Assembly (NCBI GenBank): GCA_001972305.1
Contig: BDDD01001381.1
Coordinates: 169,534 to 233,533, forward strand
Origin: Cephalotus follicularis
Lineage: Eukaryota > Streptophyta > Magnoliopsida > Oxalidales > Cephalotaceae
Reading direction: 5' to 3'
DNA: 64,000 nt
Positions 10,870-20,811 of the stretch are shown piece after piece. Each line of letters begins with the position of its first letter. Position 1 is the stretch's first letter. The notes under the pieces are model-generated. The model saw only the letters and a list, made by a program, of their open reading frames with translations, had not been told where the DNA came from and did not search any database. Both the position numbers and the translations under genes were made by a program.

Positions 10870-12165
10870 TTTCCTCAGATGCTCGGCATTCCAAGTTATG
10901 GAATCTCCCTGCCCCCCAAAGTTTCGAGTTTGAATGTTCCAGGTCGGAGTACTCTCTTCACCTTGTAAGGTCCTTCCCAATTAGGGGCTAGCTTTCCTCT
11001 GGTCTCGGTCGGATCAGCAGCGGAGGACTAGGTCTCATTCCCTTAGTGGTCAGGGATTTACCCTTTTTTTATAGTAACGGCTTACCCTCTGTTGGTAGGC
11101 AGCAACTTTGATGGCTGCCTTATCTCCGAGTTCTTCCACCAAGTCGAGGAGGTTTCTCAATTATTCTTCATTGTTCTCTTCACTGAAATTCACTACTCTT
11201 GGTGATTGCACCCCAATTTCCATCGGTATCATAGCTTATGCTCCGAAACAAAGGCTGTAAGGGGACTCACTAGTTATTGTCCGAGGAGTCATTCTATATG
11301 CCCATAGCACACTTGGTAGCTTCTCTGTCCATCTTCATTTGCTATTTTCAAGGCATTGTTTTAAACCCGAGATGATTTCTCTATTAATCACCTCGGCTTG
11401 GCCATTGCTCTAGGGCTAGGCTGCTGAGGCATGCCTGTGCTCAATCCTCCACTCCTTGCAAAAATCCTGAAAAGGTTAGCAATCAAACTGCTTCCCATTA
11501 TCCGAGACTATGACTCTTGGGACTCCAAATCTATAGATGATTGATTTCTATACAAAGCTTTCCGTGTTCTTTACTGTTATCGTGGCTAAATGCTCCGCTT
11601 CTACTCATTTTGTGAAGTAGTCAACTGCCACAAGGAGAAACTTCCTCTACCCTGTCGCAGCTGGAAGTGGTCTAACGAAGTCCATTCCCGACTGTGCAAA
11701 GGGCCAAGGGGCCGTAATGGATGTCAGAGGTTCTGAAGGTCTTCTGCTTATATTAGCATTCCTCTGACATTTGTCACACTATCTCACAAAATCAATAGCA
11801 TCTTGATGCATGGTCTACCAGAAGTATCCTTACCTCAACAGTTTGTTGGACAAGGTCCTGCCCCCCGTGTGATTTCCACATACCCCTTCATGAACTTCCC
11901 TTAGAACATAATTGACCTCTAAGGGATTGAAACATCTTAACCAAGGGAAGGAAAAAGATCTTTTATAGAGGATCCTATCTCGGAACTGGTATCTGTTTGA
12001 TTTGTACACCAATCTCCTCGCCTCCTCTGGCCTCTTGGGCAAAATTCCATCCTTTAGCCAACTGATGAATGGAGTCAACCAATTCGGCTCCTGTGGTGCA
12101 TCGATGTCCATCACATCTACTTCAGATATGGTGGGCCTATCCAGATAATCCATTAGCACGGTTCA
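10870..12165 (-). pseudogene. Tat element 1 integrase
   Basis: Integrase inserts the DNA copy into the genome. The HHCC zinc region lies at about 11765-11890 (VHEGVCGNH..C..C), the catalytic core follows with MDFV, VDYFTK, VIVSDNGK and NGQAEV (about 11400-11700), and the C-terminal part reaches RYYKKRVNP and a DLVLR segment near 11000-11080, ending about 10880. At least ten stop codons break the frame, for example in the expected FVRxCDKC and YFTKWVEAE stretches. The N-terminal part (12159-11830) is open. Identified from the plus strand by reading the complement; family membership is secure, function is lost. Confidence 0.85.
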
Positions 12166-12174
12166 ATTTTTTTC

Positions 12175-12700
12175 CACTTCCTTCGCTGTATCTAATTTGG
12201 ACAACTGATATGCCCTGACATTTTCTCCTTGGGGTACTTTTACAACTCTGAACACCCTGAAAACTGACTTCAAACTCTGTACATACGCTAAGTACCTAGC
12301 CATTGAGTCTTCTCTGGCTTCATACTCTCCACTCACCAGACCAACTACTAGTTGAGAATCACTAAAGGCCTCTATATTTTGAACCTCTAAGTGCTTTACG
12401 ATTGTCAGCCCGACGATTAGAGATTCTCATTCGGCTTCATTATTTGTTGCCTTGAACCCAAATCTCAGAGCATACTCCAAGATCCATCCATATGGACTAG
12501 TCAGCACCAAACCCTCTCCACTTCCGGAAACACAGGATGATCCGTCCACTGACAACTTCCATAACCCTTTCTCATTTTCTGAGGGGTCCTCCTCCATACA
12601 CTCCGTAAGTGTATGTTCTCCAACAAAATTTGCCAAGACCTGTGACTTTATTACTGGCCTTGCTTTGAACTTCACATCATATTCGCCCAATTCGATCGAC
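12175..12700 (-). pseudogene. Tat element 1 second (archaeal/plant-type) RNase H
   Basis: The frame 12690-12427 contains WKLSVDGSS, GLVLTSP and ATNNEAE, the first Asp and the Glu region of an RNase H fold. It lies downstream of the gypsy RT/RNase H pair, where Tat elements carry an additional RNase H domain. The remainder (SDSQLVVGL, ARADQL-like) continues to about 12180 with a stop after NNEAE (TGAGAATC region at 12420-12427). It would remove RNA from the RNA:DNA hybrid during replication. The copy at 25640-26100 in element 2 is more complete. Confidence 0.75.
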
Positions 12701-12734
12701 CACTTGACTAGTCTTCCTGACGTGTCTGAATTTG

Positions 12735-13900
12735 CTAGAACTTGCCTAAGTGGCTTGTTGGATAGGACCTTGATGGTGTGGGCTTTAAAATACGCCCCAG
12801 TTTCCTTACCGCTATGATTAGAGCATAGGCGTACTTCTCTACTTCCGGATACTTCCCCTCGACGTCATTCAAAGTCTTGCTCATATAGTATACAGGCTTT
12901 TGAATTTTCTCCTTTTCCCTAACAAGCACTGCACTCACTGCTTCTAATGTCGCCGCAAGGTACAAATACAAGTCTTCCCTATCCTTCAATTTTGATATCA
13001 GAGGAGGAGAAACCAGGTATTCCTTCAACTTGTCAAAGGCTGTTTGGTATTCTTCCGACCAAAAAAATCCATTGGGATCCCTCAGCACTTTGAAAAGTGG
13101 AAGGCATTTGTTCGCTGATTTTGAAACAAACCTGCTCAGGGCTGCTATTCTCCCATTCAATTTCTGTATTTCCCTAATGGTCTGAGGATGCCTCATGCTC
13201 TGTATTGCTGAAATTTTCTCCGGGTTGGCCTCTATTCCTCTGCTTGAGACCATGAACCCAAGGAATTTACCCAATGTGACCTCAAAAGTGCACTTGGAAG
13301 GATTGAGCTGCATTTTATATCTTCTTAGCACTTAAAAAATCTCTTACAAGTCTTTGATGTGAGGACTCCTTACTGGTGTCTTGATGAGCATATTGTCAAT
13401 GTATACCTCCACATTCCTCCCGATCTGGGGCTCAAAAATTTTACTGTCCAACCATTGGTAGGTCGCCCCAGCGTTCTTCAATCCAAAGGGCATGACTTTG
13501 TAGCAGTACATCCCCTGTCACTGATGAATGCGGTCTTGCTCTCTTCTGGCCCATACATAGGGATTTGATTATATCTCGCGTATGCATCTAGGAAGCTCAG
13601 CATTCTATATCCGGAGGTTGCATCCACCAACTGATCAATCTTCGGGAGGGGGAAGTGATCTTTCGGGCAAGCTTTGTTGAGGTCAGTAAAATTGATACAC
13701 ATCCTCCACTTGCCATTTGCTTTCTTGACTAGGACCGGGTTCGACTGCCAGTTAGAATAATGCTCTTCCCTGATGAACCCAACCTGCAACAGCTTACCGA
13801 TTTCATCTAACATTGCCTGTTGTCGCTCGGGCGTGAAGTTCCTATTCTTCTGCCTGATTGGAGGCCTCATTGTATCCACACTCAGTTTATGTACCATCAC
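12735..13900 (-). pseudogene. Tat element 1 reverse transcriptase and gypsy RNase H
   Basis: RT begins HKLSVDTMRPPIRQK and runs through FTPERQQAM, VLVKKANGKWRM, FTDLNKACPKDHFPLP and MLSFLDAY; frame is lost after ISDRG (near 13500) and resumes with the QLNPSKCTFEV segment at 13331. The catalytic box, read at about 13380-13400, is YIDNML, where YIDDML is expected, so the second catalytic Asp is Asn. Connection and RNase H regions follow (KLNGRIAALSRF, FKVLRDPNGFFW, AVLVRE, YPEVEKYAYALI) to about 12740. Frameshifts plus the D-to-N change make this copy inactive. Element 2 keeps YIDD at the same place. Confidence 0.9.
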
Positions 13901-14039
13901 TTGCGGACTGATCCCCGGTACCTCCTCTGCCGACCAGGTGAAAACATCTCAGTTACTTCTGAGGAACGTTATTAGTTCCTCTTTCTCCACCTCTCCAAGT
14001 TGTGAGCTGACTTGGAAAACTTTCTCTACATTGCCCTAT

Positions 14040-14560
14040 TCAAGGGGCACTTACACTACATCTTCAACAGGCTGTGGATGCTCGAGCTCCACTTCTCCCC
14101 TAAACTCCACGTTTGCAATGGGGAGTACTTTTTCCTTTACTTTATCCATTATGGCAGTCTTGTAACAATGCCTTGCTACCTGTTGGTATCCTCGGACTTC
14201 CCCCAAGACAAAACTTGTAGGAAACTTCATCACTAAGTGTCTCGTAGACACTATTACCTCAATTAAATTCAAACCTGGTCGCCCGACTATAGCGTTGTAA
14301 GGGCTCAATGTATCAAACACTAGGAAGGTCATCTGCACATGTGTTTGACGTGGGGTCGTGCATACAACCACTAATAGGTCAATGGATCCCAGAGGAAGGA
14401 CCATCTCTCATGCAAAGCCCACTAGAGGAGTGTTTACAGGCTTGGGTTGGTTGGCAGGTATCCTCAGTTGATCAAATGCATACTTGTACATGATATTAGC
14501 TGAGCTCCCGCTGTCAGTGAGGATCCTCTTCATATGAATAGCTCCACTTGAAGAGTCACC
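14040..14560 (-). pseudogene. Tat element 1 aspartic protease region
   Basis: Reading the complement, KRILTDSGSSANIMYKYAFDQLRIP lies at about 14455-14530 (given here as overlapping motifs: catalytic DSGSS, then YKYAFDQLR). A stop in the GFAxEM stretch (near 14408) separates it from the open frame 14404-14051, which holds the second half of the fold, MTFLVFDTLSPYNAIVGRPGL, and the linker STRHLVMKFP..LGEVRG. The protease would cut the Gag-Pol polyprotein. The DSG triad is intact, but the stop breaks the domain. Confidence 0.8.
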
Positions 14561-14639
14561 ACCACTGGATCAACATGAGGGAGACGTACTCCCTCATAGT
14601 ACACATCGAAGAAGGATATCACCTCCTCATCTCAACCAG

Positions 14640-16448
14640 TTTTTAACCTTTTATTGTGCTGGTATTATTGCACAGCAAAAGTTTGCCTTGCATAGGCTTT
14701 TCTTCCTCTGTTATGGTCGCCACCAAAAGCGACCCCTCCCGAGATAGTGTGGATCACTCCTCGAGGTTGTTGATCCTCTGGTTATTGCGGAGCTTCCTCT
14801 CTACTCTCCCTTGTTTTCTGAGGAGCATTCCTGTCAACATACTTGCATAGGTAGCCTTCACGAATCAGGCCCTCAATCTGATCCTTTAGATGTAGACACT
14901 CTTCTGTGTCGTGCTCATGGTCATGATGGTACCGACAGTATTTGTCTGCGTCCCTCTTCTCTGGCAATGATATCAAAGGTGCTGGCCATTGAATGAAGAC
15001 CTTGTATTACTCTACAGTAAGTATCCTGGTGTGCGTCTCCAAGAGAGGGGCGAAGTTGTTGTAGGTCAGGATTGGTACCCCTCCCTTTGGTGATTCCACT
15101 CTCCTAGAGAGTTTGTGCCTGAGGTCATCATTGTTGAGCTCCGACCTCTCCTTTCTCTCTTCTTTCTTCCCGAGAGCACTTTGTGAGTGCTCCCTTCTCT
15201 CCTCCTGATGGCCCAGCCAAGAAGTTTTTGGCTTCCTGGCGGCCATTGCCTCCTCTGCGTTGACGTATTCTCTGCTCTTCTCAGTAGGTCTGCCATATCC
15301 ACTGTGGAATTTTTCATGAGAGAGAAGGTGAAAGGTGAATTGTCCTTCAACCCACTGCTCAAGACTTCCAGAACAAAGGACGACTCCAAAACGTTAACTA
15401 TCAGAGACTCCATGTTGAATTTGGTGAGGTAATCTCTGAGGGACTCGTCCTTTCCCTGCACCACGTTGATTAGGTGGCTTAAATTCTTCCTCTACATGGT
15501 GCTGTTGAGGAATTTTGTCACGAACAGTTCCATAAACTGTTCGAAGTTCAATACAGAGTTCTCTGGAAGCGTTGAAAACCATGACTGGGCTTCTCCAGTC
15601 AATGTTTCCGAGAATACTCGGTATAGTACTACATCCGAGGCTTGGTGCACTTGCATTATCTGAGTGTAATAGAGCACATGCTGGATAGGGATTGCGGACC
15701 CATCATACTCCTTGAGACTCGGGAACTAGAATCTTCTTGGGATACGATCCATCATTATCTCTTTTGTGAAAGGAGTGGAATTGATATTCCGAACTTCGGA
15801 CAAGTACCCCTTTGAGTGCTCGGCTCCTCAAAGCCTTTTCTCCATCTCGGCAAGACTCTTGTTCATTGCTTTCTCCACATCCTCTATGTTCCTGGTCTTG
15901 CTAGAAACATGTGACTGCCCAGAAAGTGTGCCTGAATAATCCAACCTACTCCTTCGCGATGCATGAGAGTGTGATCGTGCCTCCTTTGCATCTATTAGGC
16001 GGTCCACTTCCATTGGATCCTACTCTTGATGCTCAGACCGAAGGTTGCTAGCATGATCTCTAGCAGTTGAAGACTCTGCCCTCAGATATGTATTAATCTC
16101 TGCTCTCCTCCCCAGGGATGTATCAATCCCCGACCGCCTCGAAGGACGCATGGCCCTCCTCGGCGAGTTTCGCCTAGCCCCTTGGGACTGTTGAACTTCC
16201 CGGGCAGATTTTTTCAGACCATACTATTCTCGGACTATTGGAAGGGAGGGCCCGACCTGGTTCTGGTTGGCTAAATTTATGGCCAAAAGGTTAGTAAGAT
16301 GCTCCATCCCTTGGAGCAACTAACTGAATTGCTCCCCAGTGATGGGAGCTTGCTCAACAACAGTGATTTGTCCGGCAGAAGGTGGTTGGTCCTAAGGGGC
16401 TTAGCTGCCAGTGACTGCAAAGTTCACGTTGTTTATTCTCAGAGGCAT
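14640..16448 (-). pseudogene. Tat element 1 gag
   Basis: The start MPLRINN lies at 16448-16446, about 36 bp after the PBS. The frame then carries a disordered Arg/Ser-rich part (SRRSRLDYSGTLSGQSHVSS; 16013-15828), the retrotransposon gag core (ASDVVLYRVFSETLTGEAQSW, FEQFMELFVTKFLNSTM; 15677-15492, and GKDESLRDYLTKFN; from 15464), a DLLRRAE segment and a CRYHHDHEHDTEEC zinc-knuckle-like motif (14976-14782). Gag assembles the particle around element RNA. Stops and frame changes separate these pieces, so no full Gag is made. Homologous gag copies lie at 57456-58799 and 61400-63105. Confidence 0.85.
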
Positions 16449-16483
16449 GGTGGAATGATTGTCTGAAGGCTTTTTAAAGCGTT

Positions 16484-16500
16484 CCTACAGACGACGCCAA
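16484..16500 (-). other. Primer-binding site of Tat element 1
   Basis: On the minus strand TTGGCGTCGTCTGTAGG sits 4 bp inside the 5' LTR. It is a one-to-two base variant of the TTGGCGCCGTCTGTGGG type PBS region used by Tat elements, and recurs as TTGGCGCCGTCTATGGG at 58836-58852 and 60044-60060. Confidence 0.75.
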
Positions 16501-16504
16501 CTAT

Positions 16505-16940
16505 TGATATGAAAATCCGCTCCTCAACAGTCCCTTACGTGGAGGGGCTTGATTTGTATAGGAAATGCTTGATCACTTCGAGAGAAACTGTCTGATATGT
16601 ATTTGATTGTTCTCCCTACACAAGGAAAATAGAATAATCGTAGGTCCATGAGGATTTACTCCCCGGGACACTCCGATGCTTAAGTCAGAAAAGGCAAGGA
16701 AGACAATAAGATTTTTTTAAGTATGAAAATGACGGACCTATGAAATGTGTTACTTTTTGGTATTTATAGTACCTGTTGTAACGCTCAGGTGTAAAATCGG
16801 GTGAAGAATAAGGGAAATGCGAGATACTTATTATCTCTTCAGATTGTAACGCCCAACCACGCGTCTTTAGCTCTGGAGGACATTTGTCTTATTCTCTCGA
16901 GGACACGTGGCGATGTTTATGGGATGAATTTTTTCCATAT
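16505..16940 (-). repeat. 5' LTR of Tat element 1 (about 436 bp)
   Basis: On the plus strand it runs from TGATATGAAAATCCGC next to the PBS to ..TTTTTTCCATAT. The CA expected at the far end is lost into an A-run. It shows the family landmarks seen in the other Tat LTRs: a GTATTTATAG block near 16768 (TATA on the minus strand) and GGACACGTGGC at about 16901. A second, diverged Tat LTR begins 20 bp further on. Confidence 0.8.
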
Positions 16941-16959
16941 AAAAAAAATTTATTATTGT

Positions 16960-17425
16960 TGATATAGAAATCAACTTCTCTCAAAAGTCCTTCACGTGTA
17001 AATGTTTGATTTGTTGAGGAAATGCGGGATGCTTCGAAGTTGTAATTTGGTAGTTGGTTCTTTGATGTCCTATGCACACAAGAGCAAACAAACTAAGGAA
17101 GTCCAAGAGTTTTTACTCCCGAAAACCCTCCGATACTTAAGTTAGAATAGTTGCAGAGGATGAGAAAAGCTCAAATAGTCAATTCATCGACTTTTGTAAA
17201 GTGATTTTTTGGAGGTATATATAGCCTTAGTTGACAGTAACTGATTACTTGCATTACGGAGGTGGATCCCTGGAATTTAGCCTGATTTTGTGGCCTTATT
17301 CCTTATGGAAGCTGATGAATTATTATCCCCTTATGATCACCATGATCTGGCCATTATAATATCCTTTAAGGGGTTAGAATGACAAGTGTCAATCCCCCAT
17401 TAAAGTGAAATTTTTTCCCATATCA
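16960..17425 (-). repeat. LTR of Tat element 1b (466 bp)
   Basis: TGATATAGAAATCAAC..TTTTTTCCCATATCA on the plus strand. It has intact TG/CA ends and is colinear with 16505-16940 but clearly diverged. To its right come the leader and N-terminal part of a Tat accessory gene, so it is the 3' LTR of a second minus-strand Tat element whose pol is gone. Confidence 0.8.
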
Positions 17426-17962
17426 TATGTCGCATGTCTTCCTTTTTTGTGCATAGCAGAGGAAGGAGAGCGTATTGCAGATAATATCTTGTCTTGCATG
17501 GTCCTCTGAAACATAAACAAGCCTGCCTTGTCTTATGGGCTTTTGCCTTTTAGCCCAACCGTGATTTTAATTGACACGTGGCAGATGTGCATGATTGACG
17601 CCTCTGTCTTTTCATTAGCTGTACACAAACTCTTCGTTTACCTCTCTGATTGATGTGACTTTAAAGCTATTTGATCAGCAGAGAATGTGAGGCATGGATC
17701 ATCTTAAACCCCTTTAAAACCCCTCTTTTCTTTCAGGGTTTCCTCACTTGTGTATTCTCAACTTTTGAAAGTTCTTGCACTTTTGCCGAGCTCTGTGATT
17801 TTTCAATCCTTTAGTCGATCTTTTTTTCAATATTTTTTTTGTAGATCTCAGGTGAGTCGTTTTTAGCTACTTGCTTTGTGAATTGATTAGGTCGTCTTTT
17901 TCGGTTCCCCTGGCTTCTCATCTTCTCTATCTCTCAGTCTCTGTCTCTCTTTCTCTCTCTTA
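17426..17962 (+). promoter_or_regulatory. Leader/promoter region of the Tat accessory gene, copy 1b
   Basis: No gene. Holds GACACGTGGCAG (G-box CACGTGGC, about 17573), a TTTAAAAC box near 17716, and pyrimidine-rich TCTCTCT leader sequence up to the ATG at 17963. The layout matches 20165-20811 in element 2. Promoter activity is inferred. Confidence 0.45.
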
Positions 17963-18540
17963 GTGGGTTTCCAGATGGCTAGAGTTACACAAACCTCCAG
18001 ACTAGCAAATCCGATTGAAATACGCCGTATGATTGAGGAGGTGACGGTTACTGAGCGGCCTTTGGGTTTAGAGGTAGCCATGGATGCTGACGCAGTGGGT
18101 GCCCTTGGGGTTGTCCCTTTTGATACCGGGGCTCAGATCTTTAGGACTTATTTTGAACAAAGCGTGCTTTCTCGCGAGAAAGTGGAGAAGCTAGCTAACC
18201 AGTATTGCTTCCCTAGTAGTTTGATAACTTCCCTTCCTCGAGATCCCATGGAAGCTACAGAGAGCAGACCTGGTCTCTTTATGGTTTTTGAGGACGCTCT
18301 TCCTCATGGTCTGAGACTTCCAATACATCCCTTCGCCATTACAGTTTTGAGGAGCTTCAAACTTCATCCTTCACAGCTTCAAGCGCAGTCCTGGAGCTTC
18401 ATAATGGGCTTCTTGGTGAAATGTTTGAAAACCAAGGTGACTCTCACAGTAGGGCTGTTCAAGGAGTTCAATGTCCTTTCTGCATCACCTGACAAACGTG
18501 GATACTTCTTCAAGTTCCGCAATAAAAAAATACTTTTCTC
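17963..18540 (+). pseudogene. Tat accessory gene, copy 1b (N-terminal domain only)
   Basis: About 190 codons of the Transposase_28-like ('putative gypsy-type transposon') domain are open from the ATG: LSREKVEKLANQYCFPSSL, GLFMVFEDALPHGLRLP, LHPSQLQAQSWSFIMGFLVKC, VLSASPDKRGYFF. The copy at 20812 matches throughout. Homology stops near 18530; the remaining codons up to the stop at 18613 are read-through into the spacer, so exons 2 and 3 have been deleted. The gene runs opposite to the pol of its own element. The protein's function is unknown; the family has no demonstrated transposase activity despite its name. Confidence 0.85.
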
Positions 18541-19080
18541 AGTAGAATCTGAGCTTTACAATTCCCTCAGGAAAATTTTTGTACCTTTGTGGACATCTTT
18601 TGTAGTGGTATGATATTTTTCAGAATAGGTTGCCTGAGCTTTCTAGCCCACATAGAGCACTTGTATAAAAGAGCTCAACCAACAATACTTGATATTTGCG
18701 AGTTCTTAAGTATTCGCAGATCAAGGTTTGTTGTTGGTCTAACAAGTTCTTATGGGTTTGTGGAACAGGATCACGTCTGATCTGATATGTTTCAGACCAA
18801 GTCGTTTGAGCTTGCAGCCCTCGTGGGGATACTTATATTAAAGTGTTCTGTCCAACGAACTTGATCATTGCGAGTTCTTATGAGTTCACCTTTCAAGATA
18901 CGATATTAGTCTGGTCTGTCAAGTTCTTAAGTGTTGGCAGAACAACATTTGCTCCATTGAGAGTTTTTTTTATTGCTTCCTTAAAAGTCTTTCGTTGGTT
19001 GCTCATTTACTAGTCTTATCTGATAAGCTTGTATTAGTACTACTCTGACGGGAGTCTTGGGTGCTCCTCTGATGGGAGTC
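18541..19080 (+). repeat. Tat spacer, copy 1b
   Basis: No gene. Contains the same two tandem units as 4854-5451 (for example GCCTGAGCTTTCTAGCCCAC and GTTTGAGCTTGCAGCCCTCG) and the first hairpin units GACGGGAGTCTTGGGTGCTC and CTCTGATGGGAGTC at 19045-19083. Breaks off before any pol sequence. Confidence 0.75.
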
Positions 19081-19598
19081 TTTTGTTACAAAGTTGGAAA
19101 AGATTCTTTTAAAGCACACTATTCTTTTATTGAATGCATTTAACATTGATAAATACTTTGGTGACCTTGTGCATTGGAGGAGGAAGAGGTACATGGTGAA
19201 GCTTTGTCAAACAAAACGATAACGTGCAGACACTTGCAACAACCATATTCGCCACTGGCTATTGCCTACTATTGTCTGTTCCTCTTGATTTTTGGGCTGA
19301 GATTTGGTTAACAAAAGAGTTTGGATAGATTCTCTGTTCCTCCTGATTGTGTGGTTGATAGAATTTGGTTAAGCTTTATATTTTAAATTAAATAATCAAT
19401 AGTTCACATATAGTTCAATTTGTTATGAATATTTGAATTAATTACAGTTATCGTATTTGTTTGATAATTCACATAATTAGTTAAATTATATTTAAAAATA
19501 TAAATTATAAACTTCTAAAATCAAAAAAATTCCAACTTATGATATATGTTTTTATTTTTGTTTCATTAACTCATTTTTTCACCTCTGTTTCAATTTGT
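19081..19598. other. AT-rich interval without a recognisable feature
   Basis: No gene, repeat family or motif I can support. Strongly AT-rich from about 19370 to 19590. Its right edge is the LTR start of Tat element 2. Confidence 0.5.
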
Positions 19599-20164
19599 TG
19601 ATGCAGAAAATGATTCCACAACACTCCTTTGAAGTGGAGAGATTTGATTTGTAACTGGGAAAGCAAAGAATGCTCCAAGAATAATTGTTGATGATAATTG
19701 ATTATCCTCACTGCACAAGTAAAGCAAACATGTCGTAGGTCAAGGAAATTTCACTCTCGGGGTCCCTCAGATGCTTAAGTCAGACAAGGCAGAAAAGATA
19801 ACACTAGGGTGCTTTAGTATATGAAAATGGCTGACTTGTGTTAAGTCTTTGTTGGGGGTATTTATAGTCTGCCCAGGCCTTAACTGCTTGCTGATTTTGC
19901 AGAGGTGATTCCCAGGAATGTAGCCTGATTTTATGGCATTATTCCGTTATGGGGGATGAGATCCCCTGAGAAATAGCAGAGGATCTCACCTATTTTCTTA
20001 TTTGGCACCAAACTGTTTCCTCTAACCGTTATCCACTCAGTTTTAAATCCCTCGTACACGTGGCAGTTTTAGCTGAGGACATGTGGTAATGCATTAAGAG
20101 GACACCTGGCAGTGTTTGTAGAGGACACGAGGCTTGTTGATTAAGATAAATTATTTCAATATCA
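19599..20164 (-). repeat. 3' LTR of Tat element 2 (566 bp)
   Basis: TGATGCAGAAAATGATTCC..TTATTTCAATATCA on the plus strand, TG/CA ends present. The minus-strand TATA box is TATAAATA, read at 19859-19866. CACGTGGCAG is at 20055. It closely resembles the 568-bp LTR copies at 58856 and 60064, so these belong to one subfamily, distinct from the LTRs at 16505 and 16960. Confidence 0.85.
19859..19866 (-). promoter_or_regulatory. TATA box of the Tat LTR
   Basis: TATAAATA on the minus strand (plus-strand TATTTATA), conserved in all Tat LTR copies of the window and correctly oriented for element transcription. Confidence 0.6.
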
Positions 20165-20811
20165 TATGCCCCATGGTCCTTCTTCTCTGGATGTGGCAAA
20201 GGAGGAGGAGCAGAGCTGGGAGCTGATGCCTAGGCAGAGCTTCATTGTAGAGCTTGATGTAAACTTATTAGAGGAAAATAAGCAGAGGACTGAAGTCTTG
20301 CTTTGTATGATCCTCAGAAATTGAACTAGGCTTGCCTTAGTAACGGAAGGAAATCATTACAAAGGACATAGTCTTGTTGTATTCAAACTAAACTTGTATC
20401 GGCTAATGGACTTCATGCTACGGGCCCAAATCCAATATCCTTTAGTAACGTAACGTGCATGATTTGCACGTGGCATAATCTACATAACTCCTGCTTATGT
20501 ATTTTCGTTTACCGCATCTGATTTGATGGTTTTTAATCTCTACCGTTAATCGTTACCGAGATCCAACGGTCTGATAGCATTCCCTTGCCCTTTAAAAAGG
20601 CACTTTCTTCTTCGAGGAACCTCTTTACGATTCATTGAATCCCTAAAGCTCTTACTCTTTGAGATTTTATGAGTTTTTCAAGTTTACCTTGCTTCACGAA
20701 TCCTCCTTCGAATTTTTCTTGGCGAGTTGTTCTTGACTTCTTGTCACTTCAAACTGATTTAGGGCTTCCCCTTTGATCTTTTCAGGGCCTCATCCTCTCT
20801 CTCTGGTTTAG
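20165..20811 (+). promoter_or_regulatory. Putative promoter and leader of the antisense accessory gene
   Basis: No gene. A TTTAAAAAGG box (20591-20600) lies 212 bp before the ATG; GCACGTGGCATAATC (20467-20481) holds a G-box; the last 60 bp are pyrimidine-rich. Sequence next to the LTR, reading the minus strand, is the likely PPT side (GAAGAAGGACCATGGGGCATA). Confidence 0.5.
20591..20600 (+). promoter_or_regulatory. TATA-like box for the antisense accessory gene
   Basis: TTTAAAAAGG, followed 30-40 bp later by TTCTTCTTCG-type sequence where a plant transcript could start. A similar CTTTAAAACCCC lies at the equivalent place of copy 1b (about 17715). Confidence 0.4.

Larger units (their letters stand above)
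10463..16940 (-). mobile_element. Tat element 1 (Ty3/gypsy, Tat/Ogre type), minus strand, 5' LTR to spacer
   Basis: Reading the minus strand, the order is 5' LTR (16505-16940), PBS, gag, protease, RT, RNase H, integrase and the start of the post-pol spacer (10463-10860). The gag-pol peptides (FTDLNKACPKD, GLKNAG, HHCC integrase) and the GGCGTCGTCTG-type PBS fit the Tat lineage. The 3' LTR and the accessory gene expected beyond the spacer are missing, replaced by the block ending at 10462. Stops and frameshifts interrupt every domain, so it is an old, dead copy. The spacer part has TCCCTTGGGAGTCTTTT-like hairpin units at 10470-10545, also found at 18990-19080 and 23800-24020. Confidence 0.85.

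Noticed and set aside
12452-12817. Plus-strand open frames across Tat pol (also 13773-14165, 36502-37083, 62450-62848)
   Set aside because: Shadows of the minus-strand gag-pol; no independent homology.
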